A stretch of 64,000 nucleotides of DNA from Aedes albopictus (Eukaryota > Arthropoda > Insecta > Diptera > Culicidae): positions 45,749,155 to 45,813,154 of the forward strand of contig NC_085137.1 of the NCBI RefSeq assembly GCF_035046485.1, read 5' to 3'. A program made the translations under genes and the position numbers. The notes under the pieces are model-generated. The model was not told where the DNA came from. It saw only the letters and a list, made by a program, of their open reading frames with translations, and ran no database searches. Numbering within the stretch: the first letter of the stretch is position 1; the number at the start of each line of letters is the position of its first letter. Positions 60,301-62,821 of this stretch are shown here, in pieces.

Positions 60301-62821
60301 TTATCGCTGTGAGTTTTCAAAAATCTATCGAATCACGTCAATCTATTTATATAATGAGCGAAAAAGTTCAAATTTCATGAATTTTGAATTGTGCATAATT
60401 ATACTGAAGTTATGATTGTATGAATTCTTTCGGTTGGAATCAAAAGTATAAGCTATGAGAAACATTCAAGAACAAAAAACATACCAGAAAACGCATATCT
60501 GTGAGAATAAGCAAGTAAATATGAAAAATAGGGCCTTTAAATTTGAGATTTCGATCAGATCACTACAATGTCTCTACTGATGCCATAAACTAAAGATATA
60601 CCTAATGTACATTTTTCAATTTTTCTACGACCATAACTTCATGTTTGAGTGATATTTGATTTGAAGTTGGTGACACCGTTTTTGAGATTCTGCAGTTTTA
60701 GGTGTCCGAAATTTAACGTGGACAGGCTTTAAATCAACATGTCCTGGATGATGTTTACAAAGGGAACCGAATATGTGAGTGTACGGGTTTAAGTAAATAA
60801 TTGATCATTTATTGTTAACCTAAACTGAAAGCCTCACATTCCATAGGCATTCGTCTCACTCAACGCCACAGTTTGATACACGATGGTCAGCACCATCATC
60901 CAATCCAACCGTTCGCTGATTGGTGCTAGCCATCACCTACCATTGCTGCTGCTGCTGCTGGGTAGAGCTTGACCACCACGAGAAGTCCGCACTCGAAACC
61001 GCATCCGTATAAAGCTTTTGTTGTTCCCTTTTGTGAGGTGGTGCTAGGTACTGCAGCATGTAGCCGTTCGACCAGCAAAGAGCTTGCACCTGTTATGTTT
61101 GGTTGGTCGGTCGACGGTCAGCACGTTGTTGGTGAACTCCGTATTGCATACATCTCAGCGTAAACTCGGTGTGTTCTGTGGGTGTACCTCCTCTCAGCGA
61201 AACTGAATGCGCGTCATCGTAGCTCTGTGACTAATGGGAGTGTACTTGGGGGTGTAGATACCTACATGTTTACAACAACGCGCCGGGTTGAATTATACCA
61301 GCCTGCATTGTGGCTTCTTGCTACCGCTAGGAGAGCGAGATGCAATGGATTTGGGAAGGATCCGTCGAACGGAAGGTAACAGCAGCACACCGATGTGCTG
61401 ACTCAACGTACTCTATTAATTTGTGTTTCTAGATAGATATACATTTCGAATTGTTTGAGTTGGATGTTGGAGCACCTGGTTAGTGCAACAGAGCACTCAC
61501 ATGTACCTACATCGTACGTAGCTATATGGGGCTGTGGTTTTCTGTTTGTTGAACGTGGCGCCCGTTTCGTTGATTTGTTAACATTCGCACGCGGTCCTTG
61601 CTTCGCAACACCGGCATCCAGCAGAATGAAGTGCATGGGCGGTCAGTGTGTAATTAATTTTCCCGGAATAATCCTTGCATTGTTCGGCGTTCGTTGGTTC
61701 GCGTGGGATTGTTGTAGATGGTTTATGGGATTGTACCAGATAAGAGATAATTAACCAACGAACAAGGGGGCTTCAATCGGATTTCGATAACACAAATAAT
61801 GCTTGTATGAAATGTAATAATAACCACTAATTGGCAGTTAATGCTTTCGGAAGTAGGACTTATTGTTTGCCTGCCTCATTTTCCGCTCTCTGTAATTACA
61901 CCATCCTTGCATCCCTCTTGTAGCTTCCATCGTGGATGTTTGATCGCCGGCCTCAGGAACAACAATCACAACAACTTCAACAGGTGCAACAATCCACCTC
62001 CACCAACACAGTCCAATCACGTCCGAGTCAGCTAGTTGCAAACGGCGCTCAAAATTCTGATCAATCGAACGGGAGTCAAAATTTCAACCGCCCCTTGAAT
62101 TTGGCCGAGCCGGATGCAACGACGACGGCCCGGACAACACCATTGATCACCACCACTAGACTCATCCTCAGACCGGTCGACGGTTTAGATTTCTCCACAA
62201 ACACGGTAGATTTAGCACATTACAAAATTTATCCTACTTTTAGCTCTTGTAAATGCTTTAGAGCGGCCTTCCCAACTGTAAACTTTAACCGTGTTTGCCA
62301 TAGTTTGCTTTCAGCGTAGCTTTTGAAGCGTTTAAAACATTTCTGGTTTTATTGTGGTTTTGAAGCAGTTTCAAAGTTGCATTCATAGCTTTTTCAAGCC
62401 TTTGAAACTGTTTTAAAACAATTTTCGATTGTTCTGTGCATAAATATTCCATGTCTATAGGGAATCTAATAGAAAAGGATCATTTTTGCGTAGAATGACA
62501 GCCAAAATAACACCAGAAATGTCATAAGGTCAGATTTTTTTAAATCCATAATTCAAACCATCCAACCAACAATCTTTCCCGCGTTCGTTTTAGCGACCCA
62601 CGGTGGGCACACTTGGCAATCGATTCGGAGGTGAAGATCCAAGTACCGCCAGTGGATCGTCAGCGGCGGAATTCGGAACGACGGCACCAAGTCCGGCCGC
62701 AACCGTACGACCAACCACGCGACCAGTCGTACGGCAGACGACGTCACGCATCGTGACACCACGGCCAACACCGAACAGATTCGTGAGTATCGAGGGTGGT
62801 GGGATGACGGGCTCGGACTAA
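14262..62821 (+). CDS. Chemosensory protein (OS-D family) with Thr-rich tail; gene span with introns
   Basis: Chemosensory proteins are small secreted helical carriers of hydrophobic ligands found in sensillar lymph and many other tissues. Joining 14262-14356, 17745-17857 and 50319-51028 gives a 305-residue product. It has a signal peptide (residues 1-22), the CSP domain with cysteines 54, 61, 80 and 83 (C-X6-C-X18-C-X2-C), a Pro-rich stretch near residue 168 and a Thr/Ser-rich tail from about 211. Using the donor at 50540 and adding 61924-62205 and 62594-62821 gives a 312-residue alternative that keeps the CSP domain but exchanges the tail for Gln/Ser/Thr-rich sequence. All junctions are GT-AG and phase-consistent. 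Ordinary CSPs are about 110-130 residues, so the tail is the unusual part. Coordinates cover the gene, mostly intron. Confidence 0.85.
14400..17506. repeat. 23-bp minisatellite in intron 1 (~135 copies), hairpin-forming unit
   Basis: The unit is GAATCCTGAGCAGGATTC plus TCTCA. GAATCCT and AGGATTC are perfect reverse complements around a GAGC loop, so every unit can form a 7-bp hairpin. Outer copies at both ends carry CACTCA where the core has CTCTCA, and the edges are more degenerate. Marker variants recur at exact multiples of 23: GGATCCTCTC at 16071, 16715 and 16991; GAATCGTGAGC at 16174, 16818 and 17094; GGAATCTCTC at 15680, 15887, 16370 and 16577. This shows repeated block duplications (644, 276 and 690 bp). 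It fills nearly the whole of intron 1. Confidence 0.95.
17745..17857 (+). CDS. CSP gene exon 2: first half of the four-cysteine domain
   Basis: The acceptor is a pyrimidine tract followed by ACGCAG. The first base completes the Arg codon from exon 1; then YDNLDIDTILGSSRLVNNYV leads to CLLSRKPC, cysteines one and two, and PPEGKDLK. The exon ends one base into an Arg codon at a GTAAGT donor (17858), directly after a Lys codon. An intron one nucleotide after a conserved lysine is a known hallmark of insect CSP genes. Length is 113 bp. Confidence 0.9.
17858..18929 (+). other. Intron 2, 5' part: no gene recognised
   Basis: The sequence is mostly unique-looking, with a GC-richer patch near 18120-18260. 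At 18738-18758 there is a short palindromic phrase (GGGTCATATATGACCC) that looks like a dispersed repeat. No coding or RNA signal. Confidence 0.5.
18930..20250. repeat. ~290-bp degenerate tandem repeat, about four units
   Basis: The phrases CAGATCTATACTCGT, CATACAGAGTAA and CAAGGTCGTCAAAACT return near 18994, 19459 and 19745 with divergence. The 465-bp first spacing becomes about 290 when the MITE at 19248-19417 is removed, and the second spacing is 286. No coding capacity. Confidence 0.6.
19248..19417. mobile_element. MITE with GTCC...TTACGTAACG termini and C-rich tracts
   Basis: The internal part of the inverted end, TTACGTAACG, and its mirror CGTTACGTAA flank two C-rich tracts; the outermost bases are diverged on the left side. 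The structure matches the elements at 4577, 12783 and 23450. It sits inside the 290-bp repeat. Confidence 0.6.
20251..21109. other. Intron 2: no gene recognised
   Basis: AT-rich sequence with no convincing protein frame. A CTCTGATTTTT / AAAAATCAGAG inverted pair spans about 20560-20640. The short ORFs here have no recognisable family features. Confidence 0.4.
21110..22175. repeat. Foldback element: two direct copies and one inverted copy of a ~310-bp unit
   Basis: The unit begins ATAACTCTAGAACGAAGCAT at 21138 and again near 21448 (ATAACTCAAGAACGAAGCAT). A third copy in reverse complement occupies about 21770-22170. The region 21329-21480 matches the reverse complement of 22010-22170 closely, including TTTTTGAGTTATGGYCAATT. 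The centre of symmetry is near 21740. No coding capacity. Confidence 0.75.
22236..22326 (-). mobile_element. tRNA-derived SINE fragment, minus strand
   Basis: On the minus strand the sequence has a tRNA-like A box, TGGCGCAGTGGT, about 20 bases from the upstream end. A weak B-box-like segment (GGATCCCAGTCC) follows some 30 bases later, so it reads as a Pol III-derived SINE head rather than a functional tRNA. It has no cloverleaf with a proper anticodon arm that I can draw. Confidence 0.5.
22327..22734. other. Intron 2: no gene recognised
   Basis: AT-rich unique-looking sequence with a T-tract near 22600. Nothing supportable. Confidence 0.4.
22735..22831. mobile_element. 97-bp MITE with CCCAAGTAA...TTACTTGGG termini
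   Basis: The terminal inverted repeat CCCAAGTAATACA is mirrored by TGTGTTTTACTTGGG. CT precedes and follows the element, suggesting a 2-bp duplication. It shares its ends with the 1.5-kb element at 24783-26319. Confidence 0.7.
23117..23449 (-). pseudogene. R1-clade ORF2, Cys/His C-terminal end
   Basis: The minus-strand frame shows GEVTFHLTKVLSGHGCFRR, then KCPLCAVLEKTVLYVVFVC, which is the place of the C-x2-C ... H-x4-C motif ending R1 ORF2. The expected His (normally in an AEHVLF-type phrase) is replaced by Tyr. The upstream part continues into RLIPR at 23440, right at the edge of the inserted foldback. It is an inactive remnant. Confidence 0.8.
23450..24629. mobile_element. 1.18-kb foldback element, GGGGCCGTCCATAT termini, CTA duplication
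   Basis: The ends GGGGCCGTCCATATACCACG and mirror are followed on both sides by C-rich tracts and a perfect GTCCACGTGGAC palindrome (near 23558 and 24519), as well as a CCGTGGACAAGCGTGGA phrase in each arm. CTA flanks both ends (23447-23449, 24630-24632). Removing the element and one CTA leaves the R1 frame continuous at this point, which fixes the boundaries exactly. The interior is AT-rich and non-coding and carries a 36-bp retro-insertion (23958-23993). Confidence 0.9.
23958..23993 (-). mobile_element. 36-bp retroinsertion with 14-bp target duplication
   Basis: The duplicated target ATCTTAGATTTTTG flanks it at 23944-23957 and 23994-24007. The insert, read on the minus strand, ends in AATAAAGACAAATC and an (AATC)n tail. 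It is only the extreme 3' end of a retroelement related to that at 36807-36865. Confidence 0.85.
24633..24780 (-). pseudogene. R1-clade ORF2, connection segment
   Basis: The minus-strand reading GMVPIGILIWEDIECFEMRS followed by a RLASMVKWQRA block is the segment between thumb and Cys/His end of R1-type ORF2. It lies between the two inserted elements and continues into 26322 on one side and 23449 on the other. Confidence 0.8.
24783..26319. mobile_element. 1.54-kb element with CCCAAGTAACACA termini, CA duplication
   Basis: CCCAAGTAACACA at the left end is mirrored by TGTGTTACTTGGG at the right. Just inside, AAAACATCTTTGAAAATG-like and ACATCTTTAGTAACATC-like phrases form a sub-terminal repeat. 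CA flanks both sides (24781-24782, 26320-26321), and removal restores the R1 phrase VITGMVPIGI. No long ORF is inside, so it is non-autonomous. A 2-bp duplication is uncommon; the superfamily is unknown to me. Confidence 0.8.
26322..26690 (-). pseudogene. R1-clade ORF2, thumb segment
   Basis: The minus-strand reading includes ITSKRSLKHLSVVFNDKLTF, GSHVDYACKRA and LLVSITKSILKHGAPAWGTA, then STYKLMCLLRVASAYR: the conserved region downstream of the FADD box in R1-type RTs. One frame change is needed. It is bounded on the 5' side by an unidentified block (26700-27118). Confidence 0.8.
26700..27118. other. Unidentified ~420-bp block inserted in the R1 copy
   Basis: The R1 frame breaks off at about 27128 after a HSIAVVEE phrase and resumes near 26690. 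In between, repeated GTGCCTC / GTGTGCC / GGTGCCACTG phrases occur. I cannot recognise a family or clear ends. Confidence 0.4.
27128..28362 (-). pseudogene. R1-clade ORF2 reverse transcriptase remnant
   Basis: The minus frame 28362-27745 (205 residues) contains SLSVGKAPGADGVSNLVLKV, RQSLVLLPKAGKPPGDPSVY, RPICLIDTAVKVLQKI and SSNQFGFRRGG, the RT fingers and first palm block. 27576-27313 carries the GYLYKTLGSYFQNKV block and 27334-27128 the catalytic GFADDITLDVYGE. The blocks between FRRGG and GYLYKTL, including the first catalytic Asp, are damaged, and frame changes separate the pieces. The element is dead. Confidence 0.85.
28600..28830 (-). pseudogene. R1-clade ORF2 endonuclease remnant
   Basis: Read on the minus strand, VIAGDFNASAVEWGSR is the catalytic GDFNA segment of the APE-type endonuclease, followed by a DVDVANVGTKS block. 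Upstream the coding similarity ends at the MITE 28853-29128 and I do not see it resume. Confidence 0.75.
28853..29128. mobile_element. ~275-bp MITE with AATTGAGGGG termini
   Basis: The left end AATTGAGGGG and the adjacent CAAAGGGGTGTAAGTGA phrase are mirrored by TCACTTACACCCCTTTG and CCCCCTCAATT on the right. The interior is AT-rich. The exact target duplication is unclear. Confidence 0.75.
29129..30099. other. Intron 2: no gene recognised
   Basis: GC-richer unique-looking sequence, including a (GGTC)n stretch near 29668-29682 and a (GCT)n stretch at about 29500-29520. The 149-residue plus frame 29108-29557 has no domain I recognise and starts inside a MITE end, so it is not called. Confidence 0.4.
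30100..30860 (-). pseudogene. Non-LTR retrotransposon RT fragment, minus strand, clade uncertain
   Basis: Two minus frames belong together. 30721-30500 reads as the linker before RT (SCRRDKRAWADSLAGEGEKA, then LLYDVSRRLSG and TDPADQLKRW). 30354-30133 is an RT fingers region with GILVKVPKKGDPWGDLTVCD followed by NWRAIMLLYIVLKALCK, where related elements have a DNWRGI-type phrase. It differs from both the R1 and the LOA copies. No catalytic FADD block is present; the fragment ends near 30100. Confidence 0.65.
30861..31499. repeat. AT-rich degenerate CCATAAATAAAT-type repeat, then unique sequence
   Basis: From about 30890 to 31140 the phrase TTCCATAAATAAAT recurs in altered form. From 31140 on the sequence is not obviously repetitive. 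No gene. Confidence 0.5.
31500..32455. repeat. 12-bp array family A, CCTCCAGG orientation, strongly decayed
   Basis: Phrases such as TTCTCCAGGAAATTTCC, ATTCTTCCACGAA and TTCCAGGAACTC recur in the same orientation as at 1-1114, with many indels. No gene. Confidence 0.65.
32456..32600. mobile_element. Fragment related to the GGGTCTGG MITE at 41411
   Basis: GGGTCTTGTACCATTTGGGC, then AAGTGTACCTATTTTGGCTA and ACTTGTCGCTAAAACTA resemble the left arm of the 41411-41607 element. Only one arm is seen here. Confidence 0.5.
32610..34340. repeat. 12-bp array family A, switching to the opposite orientation near 32970
   Basis: Up to about 32960 the units read in the TTCCTCCAG sense; from 32980 to 34340 they read as the reverse complement (CTGAAGAAATT, GGAGAAATTTCTG). 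The plus-strand 142-residue frame 32983-33411 is built from this repeat and contains a 237-bp tandem duplication (about 32936-33160 and 33163-33395). It is not considered a gene. Confidence 0.65.
34341..34739. other. No gene recognised
   Basis: Unique-looking sequence between two tandem arrays. The 83-residue plus frame at 34360-34611 shows no family features. Confidence 0.4.
34740..35290. repeat. 12-bp degenerate array family B, CCCCTTGAAACG orientation
   Basis: CCCCTGAAACGC-like units repeat about every 12 bases with heavy divergence (ACCCCTTGAAACTCCCTGAA near 35040). As in family A the frames stay open: the minus strand gives Gly-Phe-Gln-Gly-type tetrads. The same family occurs at 43590-44530 and 48430-48990. 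Confidence 0.7.
35291..35858. repeat. GGAACCGGTTCC-type degenerate tandem repeat (family E), left part
   Basis: From about 35480 units of roughly 150-170 bp carry CTTCCGGTGGGACACCTGGA, the palindrome-like GGAACCGGTTCMGGAAC and GAGACTATTTTCTTGAC phrases. The block at 35660-35757 is nearly identical to 40249-40362. The array was split by the LOA insertion and resumes at 39052. Confidence 0.7.
35993..36766 (-). pseudogene. LOA-type ORF2, RNase H and Cys/His end
   Basis: A 257-residue minus frame. FQAEILAILKCANICLE carries the RNase H1 catalytic Glu, IFSDSQAALKAL the second Asp, and LYWGVPGHCGIEGNEMADELA the His and last Asp. The end CRFCNTERETSEHLLCSC is the C-x2-C ... H-x4-C motif. The domain looks intact but is cut from the RT by the 59-bp insertion and the frameshift. 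Confidence 0.88.
36807..36865 (+). mobile_element. 59-bp retroinsertion with 13-bp target duplication and (AATC)n tail
   Basis: TCCTGCTCCCTTT flanks it at 36794-36806 and 36866-36878. The insert contains a stem-loop (GAGAC ... GTCTC, with CAGCC ... GGCTG inside), then AATAAAGACAAATC and the AATC tail. It interrupts the RNase H domain of the LOA copy, so it is younger than it. Confidence 0.9.
36854..37396 (-). pseudogene. LOA-type ORF2, connection and RNase H start
   Basis: Continues the RT in another frame: a hydrophilic connection (LPLHEYVQLEAEKELLRLER) and then IKFYTDGSKVGIKKGAG, the first catalytic Asp block of RNase H1. It stops at the 59-bp insertion (36807-36865). A +1/-1 change relative to the upstream frame lies somewhere in 37183-37390. 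Confidence 0.8.
37183..39057 (-). pseudogene. LOA-type ORF2 reverse transcriptase (long intact frame)
   Basis: A 624-residue frame. After a short linker (FRNPRKTNWDQYV) come RT fingers (FKSAGVDGIFPALIQ, VKVIFIPKKGKRDKTHPKAY, RPISLSSVLLKTIEK) and AYQSGKSTVTALHSLV. Palm blocks CAFLDIEGAFDNASY (first Asp), CPQGGVLSPLMWSLVVDDLL and GFADDIVIIVRG (catalytic DD) follow, then the thumb GLSINPSKVVISPFTRRR and LILDAKLNWN. All RT catalytic residues are visible. The first six residues come from the duplicated target sequence, not the element, so the frame's ATG is not a native start. At the C-terminal end a frame change near 37390-37200 leads into the next segment. Confidence 0.88.
39052..40380. repeat. 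Family E array, right part, with an embedded MITE
   Basis: About seven units recur with CTTCCGRCGGGACACCCGGA, GGAACCGGTTCCGG, GATCTGAGACTATTTTC and GCATGGATGGGTTTGGTT phrases, period roughly 130-170 bp. 40249-40362 repeats 35660-35757, including a CACACACATACGCACAGACG stretch. A MITE occupies 39872-40086. Confidence 0.75.
39872..40086. mobile_element. 215-bp MITE with 9-bp target duplication
   Basis: GTTCAGGTA is duplicated at 39863-39871 and 40087-40095. The ends share an AACGTCCGAGGCCATA block in inverted order, about 10 bases in from each terminus. A 9-bp duplication fits Mutator-type elements (MULE); this is inference. Confidence 0.75.
40381..41408. other. Intron 2: no gene recognised
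   Basis: Unique-looking sequence of intermediate GC. Short ORFs at 41062-41463 lack recognisable features. Confidence 0.45.
41411..41607. mobile_element. 197-bp MITE with GGGTCTGG termini and TA duplication
   Basis: The two halves are nearly perfect reverse complements: GGGTCTGGGGCCATTTG, then AGGACCTATTTTGGGCACTT, and the mirror GGTCCCAGACCC. TA lies on both sides (41409-41410, 41608-41609). Virtually the whole element folds into one hairpin. Probably a Tc1/mariner-related MITE. Confidence 0.88.
41610..42799. other. Intron 2: no gene recognised
   Basis: GC-richer, unique-looking sequence at 41620-42300 with a (GT)n run at 42009-42027. The plus frame 41698-42087 is low complexity in part and not called. 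42300-42800 is AT-rich. Confidence 0.45.
42800..43440. repeat. 12-bp array family A, decayed
   Basis: TTTCTCCAGGAATTCCTC and AATTCTTCTAGGAATTTCTC near 43275-43325 show the unit clearly; the rest is diverged. Orientation as at 1-1114. Confidence 0.65.
43838..43903 (-). mobile_element. tRNA-like SINE head, minus strand
   Basis: On the minus strand TAGCCTTGTAGTCAAGG resembles an A box region and GGTTCGATGCC a B box, about 35 bases apart. It cannot be drawn as a complete tRNA with acceptor stem, so I call it a SINE remnant. Confidence 0.5.
43965..44175 (+). mobile_element. tRNA-derived SINE, plus strand
   Basis: TAGCCGTGCGG at 43976 is a good A box and GGTTTCGATTCC at 44029-44040 a near-perfect B box with one extra T. 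It is followed by a tRNA-unrelated body and a T-rich end near 44170. Pol III-derived SINE; family not identified. Confidence 0.6.
44640..45290 (+). repeat. Dispersed AT-rich repeat, copy 1 (other copy 56228-56720)
   Basis: AACTCTCTAATACTCAACCC and the short hairpin CCCGCCCTTAGACGGG at its start recur at 56228 (CCCGCCTTTAGACGGG), followed in both by GAGCATTTTTGTAATTTTTG-like and GGCTGATRTTYARRACT phrases. Both copies are on the same strand. No ORF, no clear ends. Confidence 0.7.
46407..46455 (-). mobile_element. 49-bp retroinsertion with 16-bp target duplication
   Basis: CCAAGGAAGTATTTTT flanks it at 46391-46406 and 46456-46471. On the minus strand it contains GAGAT ... ATCTC with CAGCC ... 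GGCTG inside, then AATAAAGACATAAA. It is the same family as 36807-36865. Confidence 0.9.
47168..47298 (-). mobile_element. ~130-bp retroinsertion, 5'-truncated, A-tailed
   Basis: CCCATGGAAGATTTTT and CCCATGGAAGAATTTTT flank it (one base different). The minus strand ends with the stem CGAGAT ... ATCTCG and an A-rich tail. A similar 3' end lies at 53880-53960. Confidence 0.75.
47676..47744 (-). ncRNA. Hammerhead ribozyme motif in the Penelope pseudo-LTR
   Basis: Read on the minus strand: TAAGAG (stem I 5' side, 47744-47739), core CTGAAGA (47735-47729), a stem II with ends CGTCC and GGTCG, core GAAA (47709-47706), a 4-bp stem III AUAG/CUGU with a GUAU loop, and the cleavage triplet GUC (47696-47694). 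The stem I 3' side CTCTTA lies at 47681-47676. All invariant core residues are present. Penelope-like elements are known to carry such ribozymes in their terminal repeats. Stem II has one mismatch. Confidence 0.7.
47954..48398 (-). pseudogene. Penelope ORF remnant: GIY-YIG endonuclease domain
   Basis: Minus frame 48398-48150 reads NKAGVYEISCSHCDKVYVGK followed by TKRSLEVRF, the GIY-YIG core of Penelope endonucleases (here GVY and VYVGKT, then the conserved Arg). Frame 48166-47954 continues with FEEGHPVTSKDIQVLQNVTS and WKLDVAERLLI, the end of the domain. A frame change separates the two and no RT is present. Confidence 0.82.
48430..48990. repeat. 12-bp array family B, GGTTTCAGGGG orientation
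   Basis: GTTTCAGGGTCCTCTCAGG, TTTCAAGGGGTTCCGGGG and GGTTTCGGGGG-type units recur. Plus frames give Gly-Phe-Gln-Gly tetrads. Opposite orientation to 34740-35290. Confidence 0.7.
48991..50318 (+). other. Intron 2, 3' part: no gene recognised
   Basis: Unique-looking sequence up to the acceptor TTTTGCAG at 50311-50318. No transposon or ORF with family features is seen. Confidence 0.5.
50319..51028 (+). CDS. CSP gene exon 3: rest of the CSP domain, Pro-rich linker and Thr-rich tail
   Basis: After TTTTGCAG the first two bases complete an Arg codon, giving RILPEALRTKCARC with cysteines three and four, then YYQYPEQYMALRERWDPSGE and the last helix up to about residue 143. A PPPPPPP run and then STTTASSTSTTTLP-like Thr/Ser repeats follow; the reading ends at TAA 51026-51028. 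The Thr codons are ACT/ACC/ACA mixed, so the tail looks maintained as protein rather than as a DNA repeat only. Phase-0 GT sites at 50540 (GTAAGA, strongest), 50726, 50939 and 50960 would allow splicing to 61924. An AATAAA at 51209 supports a terminal use of this exon. Confidence 0.85.
51029..51448 (+). promoter_or_regulatory. 3' UTR/intron 3 start with AATAAA polyadenylation signal
   Basis: AATAAA at 51209-51214, 181 bases after the stop at 51028, would serve a transcript ending in exon 3. No ORF of note. Confidence 0.5.
51449..52352. mobile_element. 904-bp foldback element, GGGGAGACTGGGGAGACTTG termini, TA duplication
   Basis: The left end is mirrored by CAAGTCTCCTCAGTCTCCCC on the right. 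TA flanks both sides (51447-51448, 52353-52354). The motif GGGAGACTTGATCCC or its complement also occurs internally (about 51652-51672, 51823-51838, 51970-51986, 52316-52335). Non-coding, inserted 420 bp after the exon 3 stop. Confidence 0.85.
52353..52869. other. Intron 3: no gene recognised
   Basis: AT-rich sequence with recurring CGTATATGATT-like phrases; no supportable feature. Confidence 0.4.
52870..53860. repeat. 12-bp array family A with orientation switch near 53500
   Basis: 52900-53480 includes a clear run of TTCCTCCAGGAATTTCTTCA (53036-53090); 53560-53830 reads as the reverse complement. The minus frame 53248-53024 shows the Leu-Glu-Glu-Phe tetrads and is repeat-derived. Confidence 0.65.
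53876..53965 (-). mobile_element. Short 5'-truncated retroelement end, minus strand
   Basis: The minus strand has CGAGAT GAAC TAGCC TAC GGCTA AAA ATCTCG, a perfect stem-loop, followed by an A-rich end. Same family as 47168-47298, with TAGCC/GGCTA intact here. I do not see a target duplication. Confidence 0.6.
53966..54469. other. Intron 3: no gene recognised
   Basis: AT-rich, unique-looking sequence. Confidence 0.4.
54470..55930. repeat. 12-bp array family A, decayed, with an inserted MITE
   Basis: ATTCCTCCAGGACTTCTTTT and CATTTCTCCAGGATTC show the unit; orientation as at 1-1114. The MITE lies at 54523-54683. ORFs at 54668-55837 follow the repeat and are not genes. Confidence 0.65.
54523..54683. 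mobile_element. 161-bp MITE with CTATTAT target duplication
   Basis: CTATTAT flanks it at 54516-54522 and 54684-54690. The ends CATTGATGGTGCCA and TGGCTCCACCAATGA are inverted with mismatches, and TTTTTTCTTACTCACTCT with its mirror extends the arms. Non-coding. Confidence 0.75.
55931..56832. repeat. Unique sequence, then dispersed AT-rich repeat copy 2 (56228-56720)
   Basis: 56228 onward repeats 44660 onward (see there), including CCCGCCTTTAGACGGG. The flanks have no ORF with family features. Confidence 0.6.
56833..57329. mobile_element. hAT-type non-autonomous element with 8-bp target duplication
   Basis: GTCGCGAC (56825-56832) and GTCGTGAC (57330-57337) flank it, an 8-bp duplication with one change. 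The ends CAGGGATGCCA and TGGCATTCCTG are inverted, CAGGGNTG-like as in hAT elements. Sub-terminal ATACAGATTT repeats are present on both sides. A second repeat is nested within it (56909-57201). Confidence 0.85.
56909..57201 (+). repeat. Arthropod dispersed repeat with (CAGA)n microsatellite, nested in the hAT-type element
   Basis: It begins ACTAGCTGTCCCGGCAAACG, continues to CACCGATCGGTCCAGTAG, then an uninterrupted (CAGA)n run at about 57123-57175 and ends in TATATATATAGAT. This head and tail combination is widespread in arthropod genomes; its exact class I leave open. Confidence 0.65.
57341..57636 (-). mobile_element. Feilai-type tRNA-derived SINE, minus strand
   Basis: On the minus strand it begins GGGCCCATATAGCCGAGGCG (A box TAGCCGAGGCGG), carries the B box GGTTCGATTCC at 57573-57563, then a tRNA-unrelated body and a (GA)n tail (plus-strand CT run 57341-57366). 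This layout and sequence match Feilai of Aedes aegypti. It is full-length or nearly so. Confidence 0.88.
57637..58799. other. Intron 3: no gene recognised
   Basis: AT-rich sequence. A region near 58200-58380 has ATTCACTAAACAGATTAAA and the inverted TTTACACTGTTTAGTGAAT, possibly a MITE, not resolved. Confidence 0.45.
58800..59650. repeat. Diverged foldback repeat
   Basis: AGAGTTGTAGAAAAT at about 58812, ATAACTTTGTCAA at 59070 and CCCCTTGAAAAAG at 59150 have inverted partners at about 59612, 59580 and 59512. The arms are otherwise diverged and the ends are not clear. Confidence 0.45.
59788..60729. mobile_element. 942-bp foldback element, AAGCCTGTCCACGTTAAATT termini
   Basis: The left end with TTCGGACACC behind it is mirrored on the right (GGTGTCCGAAATTTAACG, then TGGACAGGCTT). 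Non-coding interior; target duplication not clear. Confidence 0.8.
60730..61923 (+). other. Intron 3, 3' part: no gene recognised
   Basis: Unique-looking, GC-richer in 60850-61650, with a (CTG)n run at 60943-60961. The intron ends with a good pyrimidine tract and TGTAG at 61919-61923. ORFs here lack family features. Confidence 0.5.
61924..62205 (+). CDS. CSP gene exon 4: Gln/Asn/Ser-rich segment (long form)
   Basis: After a pyrimidine tract and CTTGTAG the frame reads LPSWMFDRRPQEQQSQQ and then Gln/Ser/Asn-rich sequence, ending TTRLILRPVDGLDFSTNT at a GTAGAT donor (62206). A second in-frame acceptor, CCTCAG before GAACAACAATC, would start the exon at 61957. Both are phase 0 and join to any of the phase-0 donors of exon 3. 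The exon has no homologue I recognise; support is the open frame, low-complexity composition like the exon 3 tail, and splice sites. Confidence 0.65.
62206..62593 (+). other. Intron 4 of the CSP gene
   Basis: 388-bp AT-rich intron, donor GTAGAT and acceptor GTTTTAG, phase 0. It has TTTGAAACTGTTTTAAAACA-like inverted phrases; nothing else. Confidence 0.6.
62594..62821 (+). CDS. CSP gene exon 5: Thr/Pro/Arg-rich C terminus (long form)
   Basis: The frame RPTVGTLGNRFGGEDPSTAS, then AEFGTTAPSPAATVRPTTRP and a basic TPRPTPNRFVSIEGG end, stops at TAA 62819-62821. A GTGAGT at 62783 after NRF could be a further donor to an exon beyond the window; with no downstream candidate seen I favour the stop. 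AATAAA signals follow at 63348. Confidence 0.65.
   Translation, partial: RPTVGTLGNRFGGEDPSTASGSSAAEFGTTAPSPAATVRPTTRPVVRQTTSRIVTPRPTPNRFVSIEGGGMTGSD

Noticed and set aside
62783..62788. GTGAGT donor in CSP exon 5 leading to a further exon
   Set aside because: Strong by consensus, but no in-phase downstream exon is seen before the window end and an in-frame stop with later AATAAA signals is nearby; kept only as an alternative.
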